Below are positions 1-6,274 of a stretch of 10,534 bases of DNA, piece after piece. The stretch spans positions 1 to 10,534 of the forward strand of contig DATNNN010000265.1 in the NCBI GenBank assembly GCA_035601815.1. The letters run 5' to 3'. This DNA comes from DATNNN01 sp035601815. Lineage in GTDB: Bacteria; Pseudomonadota; Alphaproteobacteria; Rhizobiales; Xanthobacteraceae. The notes under the pieces were generated by a model that did no database searches, was not told the DNA's origin, and worked only from the letters and a program-made list of their open reading frames with translations. The position numbers and the translations under genes were made by a program. Position 1 is the stretch's first letter; every line of letters begins with the position of its first letter.

Positions 1-171
1 GAGCGCCTGGTCGCCCACGTCGCCGACGACCATGGTGGCGGCGCGCGCCACGTTCTTGCGCGAGCCGGTCGACAGATCGTCGAGCACGACCACGTCCTCG
101 CCGGCGTCGACGAGGGCGTAGACCATGTGGCTGCCGATGTACCCGGCGCCGCCGGTGACGAGTACGGCCAT
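1..171 (-). CDS. galE: UDP-glucose 4-epimerase, N-terminal 57 residues (runs off left edge)
   Basis: Only the first 57 codons are present; the gene continues past base 1. The translation opens with MAVLVTGGAGYIGSHMVYAL, the NAD-binding Rossmann loop GGAGYIGSH (residues 7-15) of extended short-chain dehydrogenases in the form typical of GalE. A second strand, VVVLDDLSTG, follows, where GalE places the acidic residue that binds the NAD ribose. GalE interconverts UDP-glucose and UDP-galactose in the cytoplasm and supplies galactose for LPS or exopolysaccharide. The ATG at 171 is preceded on the minus strand by GGAG (181-184) about nine bases upstream. That site lies inside a hairpin at 181-204. 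The gene follows hldE on the same strand after 93 bases. The missing C-terminus means a related UDP-sugar epimerase (for example an ExoB-type or UDP-glucuronate epimerase) cannot be excluded. Confidence 0.85.
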   Translation of the reverse strand, partial: MAVLVTGGAGYIGSHMVYALVDAGEDVVVLDDLSTGSRKNVARAATMVVGDVGDQAL

Positions 172-180
172 GGGCCAAGT

Positions 181-204
181 CTCCAAGCGATAATCCGCTC
201 GGAG
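181..204 (-). promoter_or_regulatory. Hairpin covering the galE ribosome binding site
   Basis: On the minus strand CTCCGAGCG is followed by a six-base loop (GATTAT) and CGCTTGGAG. This gives a nine-base-pair stem with one G-U wobble. The last four bases, GGAG, are the only good Shine-Dalgarno match upstream of the galE ATG, so the stem would hide it. Directly upstream (206-224) is an A/T-rich patch containing TAATTATTTA, unusual in this GC-rich sequence and possibly part of a galE promoter, although I see no convincing -35/-10 pair. The remainder of the 172-264 gap shows no gene. Alternatives are a protein operator or chance pairing. Confidence 0.4.
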
Positions 205-264
205 GCCTAACCCTAAATAATTACCGTCATCCTACCGCCGGCGAACACAGCAAAGAGGCGCGCC

Positions 265-1737
265 TCAGCTCTGCTTTTTCGTGCGCTCGACGATCCGGGT
301 GGTGCTGCGCTCAGGCACCGGCTCGACCAGGATCACCTCGCCGCCGGCCGCTTCCACGATGTCGCGGCCGACCACCTGATCGGGCTTGTAGTCGCCGCCC
401 TTGACCAGCACCTGCGGCTTGATGTGGCGGATAAGCTCGACCGGCGTGTCCTGTTCGAACAGCACCACAAGATCGACGGACGCGAGCGCCGCCAGCACCT
501 GGGAGCGCGCCACCTCGTCCTGGACCGGGCGGCTCGGCCCCTTGAGGCGGCGCGTCGAGGCGTCGGAATTGAGCCCCACTACCAGCCGGTCGCAGGCGGC
601 GCGGGCTTCCGCCAGCACCTTGAGGTGCCCGGGATGAAGAATGTCGAACACGCCGTTGGTGAAGCCGACGCGGAAGCCGGCGCGGCGCCACTCAGTGAGG
701 CATTCGTCGAGCGCCGCGGGATTGCGCGCGATCTTGTGCTCGTGGGCGTGTGCGGCGTGCGGCACGAGCACGGCGCGAATCTCTGGCAGCGTCACCGCGG
801 CGGTGCCTCGCTTGGCGATCACCACGGCGGCGGCGGCGTTGGCCGTGCGCGCGGCGGCCTCCAGATCCCCGCCGATGGCGAGCAGGGCGGCGACCGCGGC
901 GGCGACGGTGTCGCCGGCGCCGGACACATCGCGGAGCCGCACCGGGTGCGCGGGGATGTGGACGGGCGGTTGCCCGCGCGCGACGAGGGTCATGCCGTCC
1001 TCGCTGCGGGTGACGAGGATCGCGTCGACGCCGGCACGCTCGGCGAGTTCGGCAGCGGCGGCCGCCACCGCGTCGGCGGTCCTCACCTCGCGGCCGACCG
1101 CGCGCGAGAGCTCGGCGCGGTTCGGCGTGATCACGGTGGCGCCGCGGTAGATCGAATAGTCGTGGCCCTTGGGATCGACCACGATCGGCTTCTTCGCCTT
1201 GCGCGCGGCGCCGATCAGCGCCGCGATGGTGGCCGGCGCGAGCACGCCCTTGCCGTAGTCGGAGAGGATGAGCGCGCCGGCCTTCAGGATCGCGCGGCTC
1301 GCGATCTCGATAATTTCCTTGGCCTCTCGCTCAGCGAGCGGCCGGAAGTCCTCCCAGTCGGCGCGCAGCAAGTGCGTCGAATGATGCTCGGAGACAAAGC
1401 GGGTTTTTTGCGTGGTCGGGCGGGCGGGATCGATGACGAAGTGCGCGTCGATCTGCCCGCCGGAGCGGGTGAAGGGCGCGAGCAACTGCTTGCCGGCGTC
1501 GTCGTCGCCGACGACCCCGATCACGACGCAGCGGGCGCCGAGGCCGGCGACGTTGATGGCGACGTTGGCGGCGCCGCCCGGCGCCATCTCCTCGCGGCGC
1601 ACCACCAGCACCGGTGCGGGCGCCTCGGGCGAGATGCGGCTTACGTCGCCGTAGACGTAGCGGTCGAGCATGACGTCGCCGACGCACACGAGGGTGTGCT
1701 GGGCGATGGCCGCGAGCCGGGTTTCGTAGTCGAACAT
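265..1737 (-). CDS. hldE: Bifunctional D-heptose-7-phosphate kinase / heptose-1-phosphate adenylyltransferase
   Basis: A 490-residue protein, the usual size for fused HldE (RfaE). Residues 1 to about 325 are a PfkB/ribokinase-type kinase: GDVMLDRY (20-27), GGAANVAIN (54-62), VVDPKG (186-191), TPNRAE (204-209) and the ATP/anion-hole signature DVSGAGDT (270-277) with catalytic D276. A His-rich linker (PHAAHAHEHK, 326-335) leads to a cytidylyltransferase-like domain from about residue 355. This domain has TNGVFDILHPGH (360-371), containing the HxGH nucleotide-binding motif, and VKGGDY further on. The kinase makes heptose 1,7-bisphosphate from heptose 7-phosphate; the second domain transfers AMP to heptose 1-phosphate. 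Both steps are cytoplasmic and feed ADP-heptose to the LPS inner core. The ATG at 1737 shares its A with the TGA of hldD (TGATG), so translation is probably coupled. Both active sites look intact. Confidence 0.96.
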   Translation of the reverse strand: MFDYETRLAAIAQHTLVCVGDVMLDRYVYGDVSRISPEAPAPVLVVRREEMAPGGAANVAINVAGLGARCVVIGVVGDDDAGKQLLAPFTRSGGQIDAHFVIDPARPTTQKTRFVSEHHSTHLLRADWEDFRPLAEREAKEIIEIASRAILKAGALILSDYGKGVLAPATIAALIGAARKAKKPIVVDPKGHDYSIYRGATVITPNRAELSRAVGREVRTADAVAAAAAELAERAGVDAILVTRSEDGMTLVARGQPPVHIPAHPVRLRDVSGAGDTVAAAVAALLAIGGDLEAAARTANAAAAVVIAKRGTAAVTLPEIRAVLVPHAAHAHEHKIARNPAALDECLTEWRRAGFRVGFTNGVFDILHPGHLKVLAEARAACDRLVVGLNSDASTRRLKGPSRPVQDEVARSQVLAALASVDLVVLFEQDTPVELIRHIKPQVLVKGGDYKPDQVVGRDIVEAAGGEVILVEPVPERSTTRIVERTKKQS

Positions 1738-2708
1738 CAGCGATACGGATCGTCGCGGTCGAGATAACGAACGTAGCGCTCGACCGCCGCTTCGAGCGGA
1801 GTGAAGGGCCGATCGTAGCCCGCCCGGCGCAACCGCTCCATCCTCGCCTGCGTTAAGTATTGATAGCGGCTGGCGAGCTCAGGCGGCATATCCACGTATT
1901 CGATGTTGGGGGTGCGGCCGAGCGCACGAAAGAGGGCGCCGATCAGGTCTTTGAAGCTCTCAGCCTTGCCGGTGCCGACATTATAGATGCCCGATACCGC
2001 CGGGTGGTCGAGCAGCCATAGCACCACATTTGCGGCGTCCTCCACATAAATGAAGTCGCGTTTCTGCTCGCCGTCGGCGATGCCGGACTTGTCGGAGCGG
2101 AACAGGCGCACCGCTTGGCCCGCCTTGGCGCGGGGAAAGCTCTTCGCCACCACGCTCATCTGCTCGCCCTTGTGCTGCTCGTTCGGGCCGAACACGTTGA
2201 AGAATTTCAGCCCCGCCCATTGCGGCGGCATGGGCTCGCCGGCGCGAGCGCGCGCGGCCACGGCGAGATCGAAGCGCTGCTTGCTCTGGCCATAGAGATT
2301 GAGCGGGCGGAGCCGCGCGAGAGCGTCGGGCGCGTCGTCGTCGAAGCCCTGGCTGCCGTCGCCATAGGTGGCGGCCGAGGAGGCATAGATCAGCGGCGTC
2401 TTCGCCGCGGCGCACCAGTCGAAGAGCCGCATGGGCAGCTCGTAGTTCGCCGCCATGACCACGCGCTCGTCGGTGGCGGTGGTGGACGAGATCGCGCCCA
2501 TGTGCAGCACCGCGTCGAGCTTCCTGCCGTCGAGCCAGCGCAGGAGATCGGCGGGCGGCACCACTTCGCGCACCTGGCGCTTCGCCAGATTTTTTGCCTT
2601 CGCCCCGGCGATATCGTCGTTGACGGCGATGTCGCGCATGCCGCGCTCGTTCAGGCTCGCGACGAGGTTCGAGCCGATGAATCCGGCGCCGCCGGTGACC
2701 AGGATCAT
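1737..2708 (-). CDS. hldD: ADP-L-glycero-D-manno-heptose 6-epimerase
   Basis: A 323-residue extended short-chain dehydrogenase (E. coli HldD has 310). It starts MILVTGGAGFIGSN with the Rossmann loop at residues 6-14. Other marks are HMGAISSTT (69-77), YASSAATYG (108-116), the catalytic YxxxK pair Y139/K143 in LYGQSKQRFD, and FFNVFGPNEQHKG (169-181), whose K180 aligns with the second catalytic lysine of HldD. The enzyme uses tightly bound NADP to convert ADP-D-glycero-D-manno-heptose to the L-glycero form, the donor for WaaC and WaaF. The ATG at 2708 is chosen because it begins the Rossmann strand and has AAAGGAAAGG just upstream on the minus strand. The open frame extends further upstream but would run antisense through gmhA. 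It is the first gene of the leftward hldD-hldE-galE block, divergent from gmhA across 90 bases. Confidence 0.96.
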   Translation of the reverse strand: MILVTGGAGFIGSNLVASLNERGMRDIAVNDDIAGAKAKNLAKRQVREVVPPADLLRWLDGRKLDAVLHMGAISSTTATDERVVMAANYELPMRLFDWCAAAKTPLIYASSAATYGDGSQGFDDDAPDALARLRPLNLYGQSKQRFDLAVAARARAGEPMPPQWAGLKFFNVFGPNEQHKGEQMSVVAKSFPRAKAGQAVRLFRSDKSGIADGEQKRDFIYVEDAANVVLWLLDHPAVSGIYNVGTGKAESFKDLIGALFRALGRTPNIEYVDMPPELASRYQYLTQARMERLRRAGYDRPFTPLEAAVERYVRYLDRDDPYR

Positions 2709-2751
2709 GGCCTTTCCTTTGCCGCATGCGGGCGTCCGGCGCAACGGCGCC

Positions 2752-2780
2752 TGGACAGCTTTTGGCACGGGTGCTACGCG
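2752..2780 (+). promoter_or_regulatory. Possible gmhA promoter in the hldD-gmhA divergent gap
   Basis: The 90-base gap 2709-2798 must carry the start signals for both gmhA and the hldD block. On the plus strand TGGACA (2752-2757, one mismatch to TTGACA) is followed after 17 bases by TACGCG (2775-2780), a poor -10 that matches only at TA. An overlapping alternative -35 is TTGGCA (2762-2767), without a good -10. I could not recognise a convincing promoter in the hldD direction. This is a weak call from base matching only. Confidence 0.25.
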
Positions 2781-2798
2781 CTCGCTCGGCGGGGAGCC

Positions 2799-3386
2799 AT
2801 GAACAGCGCGCTCGATTACGTCCGCAAGCATCTCACGGAATCGCTCGACGCGCTCGCCGCGGCGGAGACCGCCGAGTTCGCCGCCGTCCTCGTCAAGATC
2901 GCCGACACGATCGCGGCCGCGCTGAAGGCCGGCGGCAAGGTCATGCTTTGCGGCAACGGCGGCAGCGCCGCCGACGCCCAGCACATCGCGGCCGAGCTCC
3001 TCGGGCGCTACGAGGCGGAGCGCGAGCCGCTCGCCGCACTCGCGCTCACCACCGACACCTCGGCGCTCACCGCCATCGGCAACGACTACGGCTTCGAGCA
3101 CGTGTTCTCGCGCCAGGTGCGCGGGCTGGGGCGCAAGGGCGACGTGCTGGTCGGGCTCTCCACCTCGGGGAAATCGCCGAATGTGCTCGCCGCCCTCGAC
3201 GCCGCGCGCGAGATGGGCATCGCCGCCATCGGCTTCACCGGCAAGAAGGGCGGCGACATGTCGAGCTGCTGCGACATCGTGCTCAACGCGCCGTCCGACA
3301 AGACGGCGGTAATCCAGCAGATCCATTTGACCGCCGCGCACATCGTCTGCGGGCTGGTGGAGCGGGGCGTTGGCGCGAAACGCTAG
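2799..3386 (+). CDS. gmhA: Sedoheptulose-7-phosphate isomerase
   Basis: A 195-residue SIS-domain protein (E. coli GmhA has 192). It shows the SIS sugar-phosphate loop CGNGGSAADAQHIAAELLGR (51-70), TTDTSALTAIGNDYGFEHVF (84-103), GLSTSGKSPNV (119-129) and the C-terminal QQIHLTAAH (173-181). The metal/catalytic set H62, E66, Q173 and H181 matches GmhA, which separates it from the related DiaA. It converts sedoheptulose 7-phosphate to D-glycero-D-manno-heptose 7-phosphate, the committed step to ADP-heptose, in the cytoplasm. The ATG at 2799 has GGGGAG immediately upstream (2791-2796), rather close at two bases. The next gene, waaF, begins inside its last 17 bases, so the two are probably co-transcribed and coupled. 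It is divergent from hldD, which acts later in the same pathway. Confidence 0.96.
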   Translation: MNSALDYVRKHLTESLDALAAAETAEFAAVLVKIADTIAAALKAGGKVMLCGNGGSAADAQHIAAELLGRYEAEREPLAALALTTDTSALTAIGNDYGFEHVFSRQVRGLGRKGDVLVGLSTSGKSPNVLAALDAAREMGIAAIGFTGKKGGDMSSCCDIVLNAPSDKTAVIQQIHLTAAHIVCGLVERGVGAKR

Positions 3387-4377
3387 GCGGCCCGCCGGCC
3401 GGCGGCCGATCCTGCTCGTGCCCTACCAGTGGATCGGCGACTTCGTGCGCTGCCATTCGGTGGTGCGCCTGTTGAACGCTCGCGCCCCGGGACGGCTGGT
3501 GGACGTGGTCACCTCCACGCTGTGCGCGCCGCTCCTCGACTACATGCCGGGCGTGCGCAAGGGCATCGTCGCCGACATTCCGCGCGGGCGGCTCGCGTTC
3601 GCCGAGAACCGTGCGCTCGCCGAAAAGCTGCGCCGCGAGAATTATGGCACCGCGCTCATCATGTCGCGCAAGTGGAAGGCGGCGCTGGCGCCGGCGCTCG
3701 CGCATATTCCCGAGCGCGTCGGCTTCGTCGGCGAGTGGCGCTATGGCTTGCTCACTGACGTGCGCTACGGTGAGAAGAAGCTGCCGCGCATGGTCGACCA
3801 GTGCGGCGCGTTGGCGCTGCCGGCGGGTGCTCCGCTGCCGAAATGGCCGCTGCCGCAACTGAAAGTATCGGCGAAGGAAGTCACTGAGTGGCGCGCGCGC
3901 CGCGGGCTCGCGGAGAAGCGCAAGGTGGTGGCGCTCTGCCCGGGGGCCGTGGGGCCGGGCAAGCGCTGGCCGGAAAAGCGCTACGCCGCGCTCGCGCGCC
4001 GGCTCACGCGCGAGGGTTTCGCCGTGTGGGTGCTGGGTGGGCCGGGCGAGCAGGAAATCGCCAACGTGATCTCCGCCCGCGGCCGCTATGGGCGCGACCT
4101 CACCGGGCATGATCTGCGCGATGCGATCGTGGCGCTCGCCGCGGCGGACGCGGCGGTGTCGAATGACTCGGGCTTGCTGCACGTGGCCGCCGCCATCGGC
4201 ACGCCGGCGATCGGTCTCTTCGGGCCGACGAGCCCGTGGCACTGGGCGCCGCTCAATCCCATCGCGGCGACGATCGAGGCGCCGTGGCGGCGCGGCGTGA
4301 AAGGCGACGTGCGCGAGCGCACCACGGCGGACATCACGGTCTACAAGGTGCTGCGGGCAGTGGAGGAAGCACTCTAA
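3370..4377 (+). CDS. waaF: ADP-heptose:LPS heptosyltransferase II
   Basis: A GT9-family glycosyltransferase of 335 residues (E. coli WaaF has 348). It transfers the second heptose to heptose-I of the inner core on the cytoplasmic face of the inner membrane. The N-terminus has ILLVPYQWIGDFVRCHSVVR (14-33), aligning with the WaaF acceptor-domain start including the GD pair (23-24). Later come GFVGEWRYGLLTDVR, CPGAVGPGKRWP, and the ADP-heptose site VSNDSGLLHVAAA with N265-D266-S267-G268, then GLFGPTSPWHWAPL. The N-D-S-G form and following GPTSP favour WaaF over WaaC. No ATG lies near the N-terminus. TTG at 3370 fits best, with GGAG about eight bases upstream, and overlaps gmhA by 17 bases. The next candidate, GTG at 3418, would delete the first beta strand. 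The true start could vary by a few codons. Confidence 0.93.
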   Translation: MARNARRPAGRRPILLVPYQWIGDFVRCHSVVRLLNARAPGRLVDVVTSTLCAPLLDYMPGVRKGIVADIPRGRLAFAENRALAEKLRRENYGTALIMSRKWKAALAPALAHIPERVGFVGEWRYGLLTDVRYGEKKLPRMVDQCGALALPAGAPLPKWPLPQLKVSAKEVTEWRARRGLAEKRKVVALCPGAVGPGKRWPEKRYAALARRLTREGFAVWVLGGPGEQEIANVISARGRYGRDLTGHDLRDAIVALAAADAAVSNDSGLLHVAAAIGTPAIGLFGPTSPWHWAPLNPIAATIEAPWRRGVKGDVRERTTADITVYKVLRAVEEAL

Positions 4378-4380
4378 GTT

Positions 4381-4472
4381 TGTCATCGCCGGGCTTGTCC
4401 CGGCGATCTCGCTTAGGGTCGCGAAGCCGTGCCCCTTGAATCGGGATGGCTGGGACAAGCCCGGCCATGACA
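4381..4472. repeat. Paired palindromic repeat (REP-like) between convergent waaF and waaC
   Basis: The 102-base gap between the waaF and waaC stop codons is almost filled by two inverted units. 4381-4401 and 4452-4472 are inverted copies of each other, 20 of 21 bases matching. Each unit also folds alone: 4385-4393 with 4399-4407 (nine perfect pairs, loop CTTGT), and 4446-4454 with 4460-4468 (nine pairs including one G-U, loop ACAAG). The two loops are complementary. The spacer 4408-4445 has no further obvious structure. The GGGCTTGTCCC core resembles dispersed intergenic palindromes I recall from Bradyrhizobium and relatives (from memory, not searched). Either hairpin could end transcription of the converging genes, but neither is followed by a T run, so a classic intrinsic terminator is not shown. 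Confidence 0.85.
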
Positions 4473-4479
4473 GCGCGCT

Positions 4480-5415
4480 TTACGCCACCCGCTCGACCGC
4501 CTGGAGAACGTCGGCCGTCGTTGGCGGCGCGCCGTTGGTGCCGAGGATTTCCATGGGCCCGGCGCCGCGCGGGCCGGTGAGCGCTGGCTCGCTCGCGGTG
4601 AAGATGCCGACGAGCGGCACGCCGAACGCGGCGGCGAGATGCAGGAGCCCGGTGTCGACGCCGACCACGAGGGCCGCACCCGCGATCAGCTGCGCCATCT
4701 GGTCGAGGGGCTGGCGCGGCGGCACGCGGGCGTCGGGGAGGGCCGCGGCAAGGCGCTCGCTGCGCGCGCGCTCGTCTGCCGTTCCCCACGGCAACACCAC
4801 CTCGACCCCGCGCCGCGACAGCGCGCGGCCGATCTCGAGCCAGTGCTCTTCCGGCCACAGCTTCTCCGGCCGCGCCGTGGCGTGCAGCAGCACCGCGTAG
4901 GCCGCGGGCTTCGCCCGGCGCGTGAGACCGTAGTCGGCGGGACCATCGGCGATGTAGCCGAGGGCGCGGCCGGTGAGCATGCGGTTGCGCGCGATCGCGT
5001 GCATGTCGCGGCTGACCGCGTGTCGCACGTCATAGAAGCGCGCGGCAAACGGCTCCTTGATGCTCTCTGCGTCGTAGCCATGCCGGCGGCCGCGGGCGAG
5101 CTTGGCGATCAGGCCCGTGCGGATCAGGCCCTGGGTGTCGATCACCTCGTCATAGGTGCGGTCGCGCAACAGCCGTTTGAACGCGCGCATTTCTCCCCAC
5201 GTCCAGGGGGAAAAAAGCGCCCTGCGCCAGCGCCGGGTCGCGACCGGGATGACCTCGGCAGCAGCCGGATGCAGCCGCACCAGCGGCGCGTAAACCTCCT
5301 CCACCACCCAGGAAAATCGCGCGTCCGGCCGGTGCGCGCGCGCCTCGGTCAGCGCCGGCATCTGGTGGATGACGTCGCCGAGCGAGGAGGTCTTGATCAG
5401 GAGGATTTCGGGCAT
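4480..5415 (-). CDS. waaC: ADP-heptose:LPS heptosyltransferase I
   Basis: A GT9 protein of 311 residues (E. coli WaaC has 319). It adds the first L-glycero-D-manno-heptose to Kdo of Kdo2-lipid A at the inner face of the inner membrane. The opening MPEILLIKTSSLGDVIHQMP is the WaaC signature, with D14 at the catalytic-base position. FSWVVEEVYAPL, VIPVATRRWRRALFSPW, VIDTQGL, LLHATARPEKLWPEEHW and VVGVDTGLLHLAAAFGVP (D254-T255-G256) follow in the family order. The VDTGL motif, against NDSGL in the other transferase here, separates WaaC from WaaF. The ATG at 5415 starts exactly at the conserved N-terminus, but its Shine-Dalgarno sequence is weak. An in-frame ATG at 5454 would add 13 residues. It stands alone on the minus strand, divergent from the transaldolase and convergent with waaF. 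Confidence 0.95.
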   Translation of the reverse strand: MPEILLIKTSSLGDVIHQMPALTEARAHRPDARFSWVVEEVYAPLVRLHPAAAEVIPVATRRWRRALFSPWTWGEMRAFKRLLRDRTYDEVIDTQGLIRTGLIAKLARGRRHGYDAESIKEPFAARFYDVRHAVSRDMHAIARNRMLTGRALGYIADGPADYGLTRRAKPAAYAVLLHATARPEKLWPEEHWLEIGRALSRRGVEVVLPWGTADERARSERLAAALPDARVPPRQPLDQMAQLIAGAALVVGVDTGLLHLAAAFGVPLVGIFTASEPALTGPRGAGPMEILGTNGAPPTTADVLQAVERVA

Positions 5416-5430
5416 ATCCGGGGGCGAGGC

Positions 5431-5459
5431 TTGACGGCGAACGCCCGCCCGCATAGCCC
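5431..5459 (+). promoter_or_regulatory. Candidate promoter for the transaldolase gene
   Basis: TTGACG (5431-5436) is a five-of-six match to the -35 consensus. Seventeen bases on is TAGCCC (5454-5459), a poor -10 matching only at TA. Initiation would fall around 5466, leaving a leader of about 25 bases to the ATG at 5490. It lies in the 74-base divergent gap and overlaps the candidate waaC promoter on the other strand. The prediction comes from sequence matching only. Confidence 0.3.
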
Positions 5460-5479
5460 CGTTTCCACGGCGCACGCAA
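5451..5479 (-). promoter_or_regulatory. Candidate promoter for waaC
   Basis: On the minus strand TTGCGT (5479-5474) is followed after 17 bases by CTATGC (5456-5451). The spacing is ideal, the -35 keeps TTG and the -10 keeps TAT. The leader to the waaC ATG at 5415 would be about 30 bases. It overlaps the candidate promoter for the divergent transaldolase gene, so the two genes could compete for polymerase or share a regulator. Confidence 0.3.
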
Positions 5480-5489
5480 GGAGCACAAG

Positions 5490-6245
5490 ATGCCCACCAC
5501 GCTCGCCTCGCTCAACGTGAAGCTCTTCACCGACGGCGCCGACAAGGCGCAGATCGTGGAGATGGCGAAACTCAAGCACATCGCCGGCTTCACCACCAAT
5601 CCGTCGCTGTTGCGCAAGGCCGGGGTCAAGGACTACGAGGCCTATGCCCGCGAGCTCGTGGCGGCGGTGCCGGACCGGCACATCTCCTTCGAGGTGATCT
5701 CCGACGACATCGAGGAGATGATCGGTCAGGCGCGCCTCATCACCACCTGGGGCAAGAACGTCTATGTGAAGCTGCCGGTCATCAACACCAAGGGCGAGAC
5801 GCTTTACGAGGCGATTCGCCTGTTGTCCGACGAGGGCGTGAAGATCAACGTCACCGTCATCACCACGCCCGAGCAGGCGCGCCACGCCACCACCGCGCTC
5901 GCGCGCGGGCCCGGCGGCTGCGTCTCGGTGTTCGTCGGCCGGCTCGCCGACCTCGGCATCGGCTGGCAGCCGCTGGTGGAGACCGCCGTGGGTGCGGCGC
6001 GGGCGACGAAGCAGGTGGAAGTGATCTGGGCTTCGACGCGGGAAGTGTGGAACGTGATCGAAGCCGACCGTACCGGCTGCCACATCGTGACGGCGCCGGC
6101 CGATATCCTGAAGAAGCTCGCGGCGCTCGGCACCAAGACCGCCGAGGCGCTTTCCCTCGACGGCGTGAAGGCGTTCTACGACGACACCCGCGCCGCGGGG
6201 CTCGCGCTCAAGCTTCCCGGCGTGCGGCGCACCGCCGCGGAGTGA
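5490..6245 (+). CDS. Short transaldolase (transaldolase / fructose-6-phosphate aldolase family)
   Basis: A 251-residue class I aldolase of the transaldolase family, shorter than TalB (about 317) and nearer the fructose-6-phosphate aldolase size (about 220). Alignment by eye gives the full TalB-type active site: D15 (FTDGAD), N37 (TTNPSLL), E68 (SFEV), Schiff-base K94 (YVKLP), T122 (NVTV), and phosphate-site residues S146, R151 (SVFVGR), S182 and R184 (ASTR). F148 corresponds to TalB Phe178, where fructose-6-phosphate aldolases have Tyr, so true transaldolase activity is favoured. Such an enzyme would interconvert sedoheptulose 7-phosphate plus glyceraldehyde 3-phosphate with erythrose 4-phosphate plus fructose 6-phosphate. 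Sedoheptulose 7-phosphate is the GmhA substrate. The ATG at 5490 has AAGGAG (5478-5483) at good spacing. It heads the rightward block. Its physiological role (general pentose phosphate pathway or heptose supply) is inferred. Confidence 0.88.
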   Translation: MPTTLASLNVKLFTDGADKAQIVEMAKLKHIAGFTTNPSLLRKAGVKDYEAYARELVAAVPDRHISFEVISDDIEEMIGQARLITTWGKNVYVKLPVINTKGETLYEAIRLLSDEGVKINVTVITTPEQARHATTALARGPGGCVSVFVGRLADLGIGWQPLVETAVGAARATKQVEVIWASTREVWNVIEADRTGCHIVTAPADILKKLAALGTKTAEALSLDGVKAFYDDTRAAGLALKLPGVRRTAAE

Positions 6246-6274
6246 ACGCTGTAAACCATTGTCACGCATTGTGA

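Noticed and set aside
255..266. Perfect 12-base palindrome GAGGCGCGCCTC over the hldE stop codon, followed by TTT on the minus strand
   Set aside because: As a hairpin it has only a four-pair stem with a CGCG loop and a three-base T run, too weak to call a terminator; short GC palindromes are common here.
424..1767. Long open frame on the plus strand opposite hldE (447 codons), and similar long frames opposite hldD, gnnA, gnnB and murJ
   Set aside because: These are shadows produced by high GC and codon bias; the translations are Arg/Ala/Gly-rich with no recognisable domain, while the opposite strand encodes clear enzymes.
2762..2779. TTGGCACGGGTGCTACGC as a possible sigma-54 promoter upstream of gmhA
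   Set aside because: The TGGCAC half is present, but the required GC at ten bases after GG is absent and the TTGCA half does not match.
2709..3341. N-terminal extension of hldD by about 211 codons
   Set aside because: It runs antisense through gmhA, shows no family similarity, and the ATG at 2708 has a good ribosome binding site right before the Rossmann strand.
5416..5475. N-terminal extension of waaC by 13 to 20 residues (ATG 5454 or GTG 5475)
   Set aside because: The conserved family start MPEILLIKTSS begins at 5415 and the added residues overlap the intergenic promoter region; kept only as a lesser possibility because the Shine-Dalgarno site at 5415 is weak.
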